Shown here one piece after another: positions 45,330 to 57,164 of a DNA stretch of 64,000 nt (positions are counted from its first letter, which is position 1; each line of letters begins with the position of its first letter). The DNA is from Cryptomeria japonica. Its lineage: Eukaryota; Streptophyta; Pinopsida; Cupressales; Cupressaceae. The translations under genes were made by a program, and so were the position numbers. The stretch lies in NCBI RefSeq assembly GCF_030272615.1, contig NC_081409.1, forward strand, positions 618,187,255 to 618,251,254. The letters run 5' to 3'. The notes under the pieces were generated by a model that saw only the letters and a program-made list of their open reading frames with translations, had not been told where the DNA came from and ran no database searches.

Positions 45330-48300
45330 CTAATTTCTAAACCCTTAAAAAAGAAAAAATCATCTCTTAAATAAGGATGAGCCAACAGTTCGACAGAGAA
45401 AATAAAGAGTGTTTAAAATCGCAAACATTGCTGGCAATGTCATTAGTAACCATGAAACTACCTCCCAAAAGCTAAAATAGAAAATATTTGGCTTTTTGCG
45501 CAACTGCTATCAATCTTCTAATGATATATAGGATTAAAGGAATCTGCAACCACTAACAAAACTGCAAGCCACTGGCGTCCCAAAAGCCATCTCCTCGGGT
45601 CAGTAAGCAACAACGCCTGATAGTTGCATTAGCTCCAACATGACAATAGGAGGGAGCATCTTGGGGATGTGATAAAAATACATAGAAAGCCTCATGAGGA
45701 ACTGCCATGTGTCATGAGTGAAAAAATTGTAAACATGCGGGCTCAAAGATGTGGGTCCACCAAGATAGAAAAAAACTAAAGTTCCACATGTCAACACCGC
45801 TCGACTTCCTGGAAAAGGGAAAGGAGAAACTTCAACATTATGAGTCATGCTGCCACATGGACAGAGGGAGAAAAAACTTCGGGAAGAAAATAACTAATGC
45901 TTAGGGACATAAAAGGAAGCTAACACCTTGAAAGAGGCAGGGGAGACATAGAGTCTACATTTCTTGGTGACTTCTGGGAAAATCTCACCTGTGGGATGTC
46001 GATACCCAAAAATCTTGGTTCATTGACCAGGCTTATACTTTTGGCTTGAAGAGCCTATCAAAAAGATGCTACAAGGAAGACCAATCTTCCTCAAAAGGGA
46101 TAGGTTGAGCCTTGAGAGCTTGAAAAAATCAATCCAGCTCACTGACATCTTTGAAAGGAACTATTTTTGGTTCATTATAAGCCGATTCGAGCACAGTGAG
46201 GAGTTTAGCTAGAGGAAGAAACAAAGCCATGAACTCATCTTCTTTAGGGGGATCACTCAATGCTTGGAGGGATGCCTGATCCTACTGCTTATGCATTATC
46301 AAACCTGAAGGGGAAGGTAGACCGAGCTTGACAAAGTCTTTGAGGTGCTCTATGACAAGGCTGATGGAGTGTTTTAAAGTTATCAGACTTGAAGCAGCCT
46401 GCTTGGCCATTCTACCACAATTCATGAAGTGATTAATTTTTTGAATTTTTCTTTCAAAATCTGTGACTCCCACTATAGTTAACTCTTGGGGAGAAATGAC
46501 ATAAAGCCAATCAATTAACCTTTGAGCCTTGGGGATTTTAGAAGCCAAAAATTGTATGGCTTGCTTAATGAAAGGGTCAACCTTAGCATGCAAATTTTGA
46601 GAGATTGCTAAGGAACACATAGCTAGTTCCAGGAGAAGAGCATACTACTTTATCCTTTCCCAATATGCATTATGAAGCTCTTGCATTAGATATGTGAAGT
46701 CTGCAGGAGGAGGAGTAGGTTGAGGGGTCAATGGCTTTGAAAGGAGCTCTACTTCAGTTTCTTTAGATTCTAACCAATCATACATTTCCTTTAGGTCTTG
46801 TGCCTGCTTTGCTACCTGGTGCTACAATGATATTATCCCAGTCTTCTTATGTTGAACCTCATCCTACAATCACTTGCCCTCTGCCTGTTAATTTGAAATG
46901 GCCGCTAAGATTCACAAAAATCTTGGTCGGATTGAGTTTGCAAGGTCTAAAAAATATTTCAAAGCCTTATATTTTGTTGCTCCCTCCTCTACTAGAAGGC
47001 TTTGAGTGTCGAGCAATTCCTGATGTTCCTTCTCTTTTGTGGTAATGGCTTCCTACAACTGAGCTTGAATTTGGGCCATATCAGAAGATGCAGATTGGAT
47101 ACATGATAATTCACACATCTTAATCAAGTAGCTCCTGGAATGTTGTTTTCTTAGCACTATCCTCCACTCCTAACTGGCCCTCAAATATCTTTAATGCATT
47201 TTGAAGTTTGTCTCTCTCAACCTTACCTTGAAGTATAGTAGATTATAAGCAAGTTATCTTTGATTCTCTAGCCTTTTCTTTGATCAGCTGCTCATTTGTA
47301 GCTTTTACTCTTTCTAGCTCAATCGTGAGTTTCTCTAGGCAAGAGGAACGTTTAAGATATTCTGAAGAGACCACCTTGTGGGATTCCTCCATGAATTCTA
47401 CTCGGTCCTATGGTTGGGATCTTCTTAAATCATAGCCAATGGCATGCGTGGAATATTCTTTAGGTTGCATTTGATTTTCTAGCTTGACAATGTTCGACGT
47501 AATGGCCGTGAACACTAAATTTTGATGATCCCCCCTGAAGATAGTCTGAATGCAAGGCTCAGTAGGCTTTTGAGAATCTTTACCCTTTCTTTTCTAGTGA
47601 CCTCTAAGCACGAGCGAGCTTTCCTTGATCTTCATAGTGATGGAATTCTGAAGGAGCATAGATCATTTATTCTGTGAAAGGAGGTCCTAGGGGTGGGGTG
47701 AAAGGAATAGGAGCCAAGCTAGCTTGCAATTGGGCTTGACTTGTCAAGAAGAGAACAGTTGGGGAAAAGGGGGAAATCCAAGGGAAAACACCTGCAGGCA
47801 AGGAGAACAATGACACAATACTAGATGAAGTGGCAGATGAAAAACTTGCAAACCCAAGGACACGTGAAGAAGAGGACACATAGAGAAGTTGGTTTGGGGC
47901 CTGAAAAGAGTGGGCCATGCTAGCTGAGTTGTCAAAATTACTAACCCTAGATGAGGGAGATGTAAATATGCTTGTGGAGGCTATAATTAATTGGGTTTAC
48001 ATAGATAGTGTAGAAGACACGGTTGTTTCAGGATTACCTAGCATGGAAACAAGGTTGATAGAGAGAGATGTCGACACATAAACCAAAGATTGCGAAGAAA
48101 GAAGAGGGGCAGGAAAAATTACCTACGTTGAAGTGATTGTTGGTGCAAGAGAGGCTTGTGTTGATACAAGAGTATGGGTCTGCAAGGCCTCTGACTTATT
48201 CAGAATGCTCTTCTACTTCTTTTGAGAGGCCGAGACTTCTTCTGGAGAACCCTACTACTATGATGGACTTGACCGCTTCCTTGAGGTGTGAGATCTAGGC

Positions 48301-50172
48301 CTACTAATAGGCTTATTTATAGAGAGTAAAGTAGTATCAAGCGTGGAGCTTAGGGAGATGATCTTGATTTTCTTTCCACTCCCTCTGGGTTGCTCAACCA
48401 CTTCTACAAAAGATTCTTCATCAGTGGCACCAGGAGGAGGATTATAATCATCATTTTCATCACTATTATAGTCCCGCCACTCTAGCTTGAATTCATCATT
48501 GTTCTAAAGATCTCCCAATCCTAGTTTAACTTCTTTGACCTCTTGTCTATATCTCCAAAAGGCCTGTCTCTTATCTTTGGGCTAGTTATCTTCCCCCATG
48601 TTTTCTGGATAAGTGGAGTGGTAACTTCTTGGCAGGATCATACTTCTCTTTCACAGTGTAGAAGGCCAACCAGGGTGGTCTTTCTTCCTTTGGGATGGCG
48701 TACAGGTTTACATATACCGCTAGGTCATCTTGCAGTAGGTTTCTCCAAGAATCCCAAACAGGGTCGCGTGAGACATGCACTATTGGATTCTTCCTTTTGG
48801 CTAAACATCTATCTAGGTCTAAATTCATTTATTATCAATAACCACTAGACCTAGTTGAACCAACTTTGAGGTGAGTACGCCTTCGGCTTCACATATTTTG
48901 AAAACAACAATAGGTCCAATTATTGAGTTGTCCTTAAAAATTCCAACCCCATGCTTTCCTAACCCTATATAATGTTCAATAATGACTAGCTACCTAAACA
49001 TTTCTAAAGCCAAAGTGTGATTTGGGATGGATTGCGGGATGTGAAAGGGTTCTTCAGTGAACCCATGAGTCCTGACAAAAGAAAAATCTAACCCCATATA
49101 CCAATCATGTGGGATGAAATTGGATTGTCATCCAGGCGATTTGTAAATCTAAAAAGCGTGTGATCGAATCTGTATCTTTCTTACTCAAATCTTGGATTGC
49201 CGGAGCCAAGAAGGAATCCGAAAAAGCATAAGCGTTGTATGTGGTAGACAACATTTGAGTCCACACTGTTACCAAACTTCTTTTATTTCTATTTTCATAC
49301 ATGACAAGCTCCATGGTTTCTTTAAAGATTTCAAGGTTCCAATGCAGAAACATATGGACAAGAAAAGAGGTATACCTGAACCTACGGTGACTTTTGAAAT
49401 TAGCTAGTTGTTCTACTATCTCATGCACCAAAACATCCACAAAGTCAAAATGGAAAACTTTTCTCTTCTTGTATAATTTGAACATGAAACCTATTTGAAA
49501 TGGGTAAATGTTTTGATCATTACCTAGACCAAAAATGTATGCCAACATGGATGCAACATCTTTTACATCTTGTTGATGGAAAGTGCCATAAGCTATCGGG
49601 AACCAAGGAGGCTCAATGTTCTCCTGACTTCTATTCATCAAATCATTGCAGAGACTAATAGCTCAATGTCTCTGTCCCACCAATAACCCTCTGAACTCTT
49701 TTTCTTAAAAACCACCATATTGCCATCAATATGAGGAATAACAACATATCTCTAAGGGATTCAACACTTATCACCACCTTCAGTTTTTCCCCTTCAATTA
49801 CTAGAGGTTCTAGAGTAAACTTCCAATGCATGCATCAAATAAATAAGGGCAATGAGGAAGCATGGGAACCATGTACTGTGGAATACTAAAGTGCCAAAGT
49901 TGAAAACAAGGCCTATCTGAACCACCCTTCTTCCATCTCTGATAAGGGGCTTCTCGGAGGGTTTTTGGAGGCACGTGAAGGTTTGGGTCAAAAATATCTT
50001 CAAATCTATCCATGACCATGGCTATATCCTTGACATAAATCTTTCCTTTTGGTTTTGTGAAAGGATGGTCAGGTTTAGGAGGCATCGCATGAGTAGAAAA
50101 AGATGTCTCTCAAAAAATGCCTACATATTGACTATTGAAAATAGTTCTAGAAACTCCTGCAGATGATGCCAT
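45330..50172 (-). pseudogene. Long extra ORF of Gypsy-1: head domain, Ser/Pro-rich linker, coiled coil
   Basis: It begins at ATG 50172 (MASSAGVSRTIFNSQ) and keeps coding character for about 4.8 kb with scattered stops and shifts. Head region (50172-48500): KIYVKDIAMVMDRFEDIF, GYWWDRDIELLVSAM, then FDFVDVLVHEIVEQL and RYTSFLVHMFLHWN, which resemble the putative plant transposon protein domain found in extra ORFs (recollection, not tested). Middle (48500-47650): Ser/Pro-rich, low complexity. Tail (47500-46280): heptad-like, for example EKLTIELERVKATNEQLIKE. It is in the same orientation as pol, starting about 1.5 kb beyond it. The function is unknown; the coiled coil suggests self-assembly. Confidence 0.55.
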
Positions 50173-50803
50173 TTTTCTATTTTCTCAGGGTCTCTGCTTA
50201 GAGACTGAAAAAACGTTCTCATTTTATTTCGTTGTTGCATGTGCTCTATCTTTAATAACTTCTTTCATGAATATGGAGTCCTTGAAAATCACACTGCATG
50301 GTAGGTTAGCTGAGAGTTAACTTCATGGAAAGGCCAACTCACACATACGTGCGATATTAATTAGCATACCGTGTGCCTTACTGCCAATTCACTGAAGAGC
50401 CATACAATCATGCCTTTTAACACTGCAATTATACTATTTTATTGGATCAAGGACTTACTGCTTTATGACATACTTACAAAAACTTGTTGCACATGCCAAT
50501 GTGAGAGATTACCTAAGATTTTATTCAAAAGGAAATATTTCGGCTAGACACGTGGCGGTAGCTCGTTATTCACACATTCTCTGAAAAGATTGCATAGGAG
50601 GGATGATTAAGGCTGATCTGTGTGGAAGTAACCTTCATTAAACACCAACTTGTGCTAATCCTTACAGGGAATTAATCCTTAGTAGTTTAGGACAAGCTTG
50701 AGTAGCTTCTTAGAATAGAAGTAATGGATACCCCATTAGGCTAGTAAGCATAGGCAATCAAGTTGTTTTTTTAGGAACTATCTCAGACCATCATCTAGAG
50801 AGG
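50173..50803. other. Spacer between the two extra ORFs
   Basis: No coding signal. It probably holds the promoter or leader of one or both converging/diverging extra ORFs; the two ATGs at 50172 (minus) and 50804 (plus) face away from each other across 630 bp. Confidence 0.4.
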
Positions 50804-51344
50804 ATGACAAACCATACTAATCCTATCATCATAGATTCTATCAAGTGGGTTCTGTGAGAGGACTTTGTAGGATGCGAGGACCATTACCATGTGAACACAG
50901 ATATTACCTCCAGATTTGTAGCTTCCCTACTTGACATCATTGTGCCTAAGCACCATGTCCTGCAACTTACTGAAGATATTTTTAATGATAAATATTTAGG
51001 TGGTATGGAGGAGTTAGTTCATTATGCAGACCCTATTTGGGGTATCCCTACTCCCTTAGATTTGAGGCGATTCATTGATGAAGATGAGGTGGTTCCATGG
51101 CGGGTAGCTGAATTATTGTTGAGAGTACATATGTTGGTTGAAGCAACTTGAGTGGCTTGTTACTCTGATTCAAGACTACATCTTCCTGAGGATTCTTACT
51201 CCTAAAAATCCTCCCATCCTTTTGGTGGTTTTGCACTTCTTGGATTTGGATTCAGACCTAGATCTTGACCTTGGGGATGAAGACAATGGTGGAGATGATG
51301 ATGATGATGATGTCAACTATGACGAGCACGAGCCTGACTCCTAA
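50804..51344 (+). pseudogene. Antisense extra ORF of Gypsy-1 with an acidic tail
   Basis: From ATG 50804 the frame reads through one TGA (50855-50857) to 51151; a frameshift near 51140 joins it to the frame ending at 51344, about 180 codons in all. The N-terminal part includes FVASLLDIIVPKHHVLQL and ADPIWGIPTPLDLRRFIDED; the tail is strongly acidic (DLDSDLDLDLGDEDNGGDDD). It lies on the strand opposite to pol, between integrase and the sense extra ORF. Antisense ORFs in this position are reported for Tat-lineage elements; the family of this one is unknown to me. Confidence 0.5.
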
Positions 51345-51661
51345 GAGGATGACTAGACCAACCCTTTGTTTTCAACAACTCTTCATTTCCCTCTCTTTTG
51401 TATTTTGTCCCAAAGATATGAAGGCCTAAGAGCATCTTTTGCATTGCAAATATGTAAAGAAATCTCTAAATAATAAAAAGATGGCTTTACTTTTTGACTT
51501 AATCATGGTTTCTTGGACTAATGATTCTTCTTATTTCTTTCTTTTTCTTTTCTTTGGTTCACACATAACTTAAAAAAAGAAGAAAATAACTAAGACAAAA
51601 TACTTCCGAAGAACAAAGAACACACTATTTACAATATTTACATACAACACAAGGATAAGCT
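51345..51661. other. Spacer between pol end and antisense ORF, no gene seen
   Basis: AT-rich with a T/C run (51520-51560). The pol stop and the antisense ORF stop converge on this stretch. Confidence 0.45.
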
Positions 51662-52735
51662 TCAATAAAATGCCTTGAGGTGGATCCCATCAACTGGGAT
51701 CCCTAACAGCTCACCCTGCGAGTCATCTAACACAAAAGTGTTAAAACCCTTGCATTAAATAATGTGGAATGGGCCTTGCCATAGACTGTCAAATTTGGCA
51801 TAATTTCCTAGCTAAGTGTCATGCTCATTGTATTTTAGGACGAGGTCCCTTGGTTTAAAACCATTAAAAATAGGGTTTGAACTTTTTCTATCAAACCATC
51901 TTTTGGCAGTTTGCTGGTGGTTTTGGAGTGACTTCAAGGTTTCTTCCCTTTCTTCTTGAAGCTCCATGAGCTCTTCCAACCTTACCTCCATGGGCTCATT
52001 CCCTTCCAGTTCAAAATACTTCAAGAATTGTAGCACTAGAATCTCTTATGAGATTGGGAAATGTGCCTCCTTCCCGTATACAAGTTTGTAAGGGGAATTT
52101 TTTAGAACCTTCTTAGGGGTGACTCTATCTTCCCAAAGCACACTTTTTAGATAACAATGACATTCACTTTTATGCTTTGCCCCAATCCTCTTGATAAGTT
52201 GAATTAGACTTTTGTTTGTAGATTCTACCAAATCATTTCCTTGTGAGTAATAATTCGACGAGGTCTTTAAATAGATGTTGTGATCAAGAGAGAACTGGGT
52301 AACTTTGAACTCGGTAAATTCTCTAGCCTTGTTAGCTATGATAGTTTTAGGTGAACCAAAATGCGTAGCTAGCCATTCGAGAAAACTGACAATTTCCATT
52401 TTAGTAGAATTTTTAAGGGGCACCGCCTCTATCTAATGGGTGAAGTAATCTATGGCCATAAGTATCCATTTATGACCACTAGAGGACATTGGATTAATCA
52501 TTCCTATGAAATCCAACCCCCATTTAGAAAAAGGGTCATCTACCACTATAGGTCTGAGTGGCATTGTTGCATTTTTGCGCTTCCCATCATAGAATTGGCA
52601 TTCTTTGCATCCTCGTATCAAAGTGTGTGCATCTTTGAACAACAAGGGCCAATAATAGCTCGTGCAAATGATCTTCATGACAGTGGTTTGGGCTAAGAAG
52701 TGGCCTCTTGTAGGGCCACTATGGAACTCGCACAA
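51662..52735 (-). pseudogene. Gypsy-1 integrase
   Basis: N-terminal zinc-binding part: CEFHSGPTRGHFLAQTT with CKECQ further on (H-H-C-C pattern). Core: KWGLDFIGMINP keeps the first Asp; IIANKAREFTEF has Asn where the second catalytic Asp (as in DNG) belongs; LVESTNKSLIQ keeps the Glu. The C-terminal part runs through AKFDSLWQGPFHI (GPY/F-like) and ends IHLKAFY at TGA 51662-51664, without a chromodomain, as in Tat/Athila elements. Shifts occur near 52425 and 52040. Confidence 0.88.
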
Positions 52736-52789
52736 AATTTTATCAACTTGCTGTCTATCAACACAACGGAGTAAGATTCCATTGGAATT

Positions 52790-53400
52790 TCACTTGAACA
52801 GAAAACCATCCAGCAATCGATAGTTGCTATTTTGGAGCCTATAAAATATTTTCTTCTTTGCAAGGAGATTTGGGGGAAAAACTCTGGTTTGCATGAAACA
52901 TTGGCGATCAGCCATCCAACCCTCTTCCTCTACTCCTGTATGCATTAACACTTTTTCATCTTGAGCTTTTTCGAGTTCTTCTAGCTCTTGAGCTAAATAC
53001 TCGCAAAGACCTTTGCCTCGGATGACTTTGGTAGGCCTAACATCTATGTCATACTCGAGGATCTTAAAAATCCAATTTTCTCTTTTCTTTGTGATTTCCC
53101 CTTCCATTATATATTTGCGGACCGCAGGGTGAGCTACATAGACTATCATTTTGTTGGAAGCGATGAAATGTTTGAATTTATTCAAACCTTTTACAATGGC
53201 GAAGGATTTCTTTTCCACAAAATTGTACTTGATCTCATATTCTTTAAGTGTTTTAGAGTGTAAAGTGATTGAATGTGTTCAGTTTTGGAATCTGGGTCTT
53301 TCTGAGTTAGTACAACATAAATTCTGAAATTGTTGGCAAAGACGTAGATTATAAAATCCAGAGACATGTTTGGGTTAGCTAAAACAGGGATGGACGAAAT
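52790..53400 (-). pseudogene. Gypsy-1 native RNase H, degenerate
   Basis: After the RT thumb (FKKIKEVISSIPVLANPN) the native gypsy RNase H begins MSLDFIIYVFANNFRIYVVL. The usual catalytic Asp in the Y-x-D-A block is not there (YVFA). The rest includes MEKKSFAIVKGLNKFKHFIA, YVAHPAVRKYI and GKGLCEYLAQE. Loss of the catalytic core in the native domain fits an element that relies on its second RNase H. A frameshift lies near 53215. Confidence 0.8.
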
Positions 53401-54464
53401 AACCTCTTTGATTTTTTTGAATGCTTTTTTGGCTTCAAGGGTGCTCTTAATATGCATATATTTTTTTAGCATGAGCGTGATAGGCCTTACCATACTAGCG
53501 AGATCTAAAATGAACCTACTAACAAAGTTGATTTTTCCTAAAAAGCACTGGACGCCCTTTATGTTCATTGGTAGGGGAAGCTCCTTGATGGATTTCATGT
53601 AATCTGGGTTGATTGATACTCCTTCTTTGGATACCACATGTCCCAACAACTTTCCTTGTGGTACCCCAAAGATGTACTTCTTTGGATTGAAGGAGATACC
53701 AAATTCTAAGCATTTCTGGAAAACCAGTAGGTGAACTTTCTCCATTTGGTGGTGAACATGGTTTTATGTCATTCTTCTGGCTTGAGGAGGACTTGATTAT
53801 AACATGAAAATCCATTGAGAATGGAAAACATTTTGGACCCAATCACCATATGTAGGATCTTCTCCATTAGAGGCAAATAATAGTGATCTTTCAAGGAGGC
53901 TCTATTCAACTCCTAGAAATCCACACAAAGGTGGATATCTTCTTTCTTCTTCCAGACCGACACCAAGTTGGAAACCCAAGTGTTGTGCTTGATGGGATAT
54001 ATAATCTTGGAATCAATCAGCTTCCTTAGCTCTTGTGACATGAGGGACTCAATCTTTGGGTTGACTAGACGTTGTTTCTACTAGATGGTCTTTGCTCCTT
54101 CATCTACTTCGATTGTATGTTGGATAATCTTTGGATTGTAACACTTCAACTCATCATATGACCATGAAATCACCCCTATGTATTCATCACATAAGTGGAT
54201 GAGCCTTTCCTTGTCACCTTGGGGAACATCTTTTCCCACTTTGAGTTTCTAACCATCTCTAACTTGGAGGTTGGTGTAATTCCCTTTTTTCGTGGTAAAT
54301 TTCCTCTTGTCATTTCTGGAATCTTCACAATCAAAGAGGTTCTCGACAGTAATGAAACCCTTGGGGATTTTTTTTGTTTTTAGGTGAATTACCTGATCAC
54401 CATATGCTTTTGACACTTTAGGCTGCAATTGGTCCACAAACTCCCTGGATGGCTGAATGAACAT
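53200..54464 (-). pseudogene. Gypsy-1 reverse transcriptase with the catalytic palm deleted
   Basis: From right: FVDQLQPKVSKAYGDQVIHL, AYGDQ linker, then VISWSYDELKCYNPKIIQHT (about 54150), DSKIIYPIKHNTWVSNLVSV, LNRASLKDHYYLPLMEKIL and HKTMFTTKW (about 53755). The next recognisable block, FQKCLEFGISFNPKKYIFGV, follows at once in another frame. The stretch between them, which in gypsy RTs holds the FGL-NAPATF and Y-x-DD blocks, is absent. So this RT has an internal deletion of roughly 60-70 codons at about 53748 plus several stops. Confidence 0.85.
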
Positions 54465-54577
54465 GTAGCTATATGTTCATTGCTCTCAAAAACCTACCAA
54501 TGAATTAATTATTGGAAACAACAATTCTCACAACTACCTAAAATGAATGTTCATTTTCCAGTAATTGGGTTGCAGGA

Positions 54578-54970
54578 TCAAAGTGGGATCCTAGGATTGC
54601 CATGCAATCTGCCACTTCATTTTCTCTATGGGGAAATCTCTGAATATTGAAGGATTTAAAGCTCTCAATCAAGTCCCAGAACCTTTGATGGTATGACTAC
54701 ATGCAAACATGCTTAGTAGCTGAAATTCCTATAACTCAATGGACCACCAACTCTGAATCTCCTAGCACTGCTAGCTTCTCAACTTTGATGCGCTCTATAA
54801 GGCTTTGACAATGGACCAAGCCCTTGTACTCCACCTCATTGTTATAACAAGAAACTAGAGGTGGAAAGAGCTCAAGGTTTGTTCATCGAAAAGTGAAGTA
54901 AGGAAAATACCCACTCCAAATCCCATTTTGCATTGAGCTTCGTCAAAATGGAGAGTCCATAGTTTAGAGG
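54578..54970 (-). pseudogene. Additional (archaeal-type) RNase H between protease and RT
   Basis: From 54970 leftwards: LWTLHFDEAQCKMGFGVGIF, then, after a frameshift near 54865, NNEVEYKGLVHCQSLIERI, VEKLAVLGDSELVV and HRENEVADCMAILGSHF. The four metal-binding acidic residues (Asp in HFDEA, Glu in VEYKG, Asp in GDSEL, Asp in VADCM) are all kept, though stops occur after ELVVH and CM. This is the RVT_3-type RNase H that Tat elements acquired. In the Tat elements I know it follows the native RNase H; here it precedes the RT. No LTR or LINE boundary separates it from its neighbours. Confidence 0.8.
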
Positions 54971-55311
54971 CTCGGTCTTCCTTTTCTCATTTTATATCTC
55001 GCAGGTCCTTTGACACCTTAGGAATTGGTTGGTCTTCATAAAAAATTACATAAGTCCCAAGTCCAGCGACATGATAATCCATAAGGTTTTGCATCTATAA
55101 ATTCATTCAGGAAGACTTCTTGATCCACAACCCTGTCCCTAGTCACCTCCTAATATTCTATTAGCTCCACACACTTCATTTCTTCTCCTGAGATGGACGT
55201 GTGGGAAAATTAAAAGTTTATCATAGCTTCATCAATGTTATGTTCTAAATGAAGGGTCTTTGAAAATATTTTTAAATTGGCTCCATGCTTGGTCTTGAGT
55301 ATAAGGTGAGA

Positions 55312-55698
55312 CTAGTCTAGGGATAGATACCCCTTGACCTTGGCAGTGAAGTCATGAGATAAACAAAGGTTGAAAATAAGGGGAATATCGATGACTGCTA
55401 CCTGCTGAGTCATCATGATGCTAGGATAGGAAAACAAGGTGAGTGGAAAGATTTTTATAATACCTATGGTCTCGACTCTATTCCTATATAATTGCATTAC
55501 CCCTATGCTTACAGGCTCATATTTAAAATTTAGAACCTCTTCAATTTTACTAGGCATTACAACGGTGCTAGCACAGGAGTCTATCATAGAATTATGGAGC
55601 AACTTATTCCCAACAATGAGAGTCAGAAAGAAAGGGTTGGGTTTTGGCTTACCTTCCCTCATATCACCAGTGCTTTCGAGCCCCTCATTGATAAGCAC
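55312..55698 (-). pseudogene. Gypsy-1 aspartic protease
   Basis: KPNPFFLTLIVGNKLLHNSM leads to MIDSCASTVVMPSKIEEVLN; the D-S-G active-site triplet is D-S-C here, so the enzyme is probably inactive. It continues IGVMQLYRNRVETIGIIK and ends FNLCLSHDFTAKVKGYLS, the usual end of this retropepsin (FGLCLSRDF-type). It would cut the gag-pol polyprotein. Confidence 0.88.
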
Positions 55699-55899
55699 AA
55701 TAGGGGTTCACAAGTGGCCTCCTCAAATGGGACCACTACTCTTCATGAGTGCTTTGGTTGTCGCTTTTTCTACAGATATCCTTTTATCTCCATCGAGTGC
55801 TTTCCACACACGATTATTCTTCTCTGGGATTGTGAGGATGTCCCATAGGGATACATTCATGGGAGCTCTTTTCAACTACTCCACTATATCAATAATAGG

Positions 55900-56422
55900 C
55901 TATTTTGTCAGGCTCTCCACATTTTCTTTTGGCTGTTGGACCATGGGTTCCCTTGTAAACTGATGCTTGGAGAGAAGGTTATAATCAAATTTTACTTGTG
56001 GCATCTTGGTAGATGATGTGGAAGCATTGTTTGTGAGAACTGCATCTTCATCCTCCATCCATGAAAAGAGAGCGTGGCCTGGAGTAATCTCAATCTCTTG
56101 TTCTATTGAAATACGTTGCATTTGAGTAGTTAGTGAGGTGTTATCCATACCAAGGGAAGCATACACTCCAGTATCAAGATTCATTCCTTTGCTCCTATGC
56201 TTTGCGACCCTCTGCTGTAAATTTCCTCTCAAACAATTTCACGCCATGTGAGCATCGTTACAATGGAAACACCAAGAGTTGGTGTCCTCTGCTAGGATGT
56301 TTTATCCCGTGATCAGCTCTTTGGTATGGTTAGGGGGGACAAATTGCAAAGGAGTTGGTACTGCCACCCACTGGTTGTTGGGCTAAATGTGATTAGGTCT
56401 TGCACCACCTTGGTACTAATTT
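55900..56422 (-). pseudogene. Gypsy-1 gag C-terminal part
   Basis: The knuckle WCFHCNDAHMA-stop-NC is at about 56240-56285 (C-x2-C-x4-H-x4-C with a stop inside), followed leftwards by the open stretch 55900-56232 (acidic, Ser/Thr-rich linker to protease). Copia-2 has inserted at 56423; the rest of gag and the 5' LTR lie beyond it, outside the window. Confidence 0.65.
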
Positions 56423-57164
56423 TGTTGGCCATTTCAAGGAATTTATTATGTTTTGCATTGATTTTTTGTCATTGATGCCAACACTAGTTATTTGCATGCT
56501 TTACCGACACCCTTTTGGTCCTGGTAGGATGAGTGGTTTTCTAGTTGGTTTGGATCCGACATGATCCAATAGGCTCTGATATAGTTTGGTTATGGAATTG
56601 GCTTGTACATGATACTCATGCTCATATTTAGTTAGTTGGTTTTGGTCTAGTGATCGGATGCTATCCTGTTTTCTTAGAAGCCTAGTTTCTGGTTCGGGTG
56701 AGGGTTTCACGCGAAGAGCTTTTGATGAAGATCTTTGATGAAATGCTTAAGTGGTGTTAATGTAGCTTCTAGTGGAGTTTTAGGATGCTGATGGTGATCA
56801 TGTTCATGACTTGGAGGATGGAGATCATTGTTGTAACATGTGGACCTATACTGGGTCTTGGTTGATCTAGGTTATGGACCGACATTAATGTAACGTGTGG
56901 ATTGGACCTCTCAATATGTTTTCGAGATGTCTTATGTGTTGGATATTATTTGTTCGGTCTAAGGCCGACATGGTTTGTAATTATGTAATTGGTTTATTGT
57001 CTGGTGGCCGACCTGATTGTTTATGGTCGAGGGTTTGTATATATAGATGTAAGATCTCATTGTAGATCATCATGGTTATGGGAAAGGAATGTAATGTGCG
57101 AATAATGTAATATCATTTAGGCAGAGGATTTGGTCGATCATTGGAGATCGAATTGGGTTTACGT

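Larger units (their letters stand above)
45330..56422 (-). mobile_element. Gypsy-1: Tat-like Ty3/gypsy element with extra ORFs, minus strand
   Basis: From right to left: gag end (55900-56422), protease (55312-55698), additional RNase H (54578-54970), reverse transcriptase (53200-54464), native RNase H (52790-53400), integrase (51662-52735), an antisense ORF (50804-51344) and a long sense ORF (45330-50172). Extra ORFs beyond integrase and a second, archaeal-type RNase H are hallmarks of the Tat group. The 5' LTR is not in the window because Copia-2 interrupts gag at 56423; the 3' LTR was not recognised. All domains carry lesions. Confidence 0.8.

Noticed and set aside
54578-54970. Extra RNase H as a nested LINE fragment
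   Set aside because: No poly(A), 3' UTR or target-site duplication was found, and the strand and flanking pol sequence are continuous. It cannot be fully excluded without related copies.
55439-55963. Plus-strand frame of 174 codons
   Set aside because: Shadow of the Gypsy-1 protease and gag linker; no family motif.
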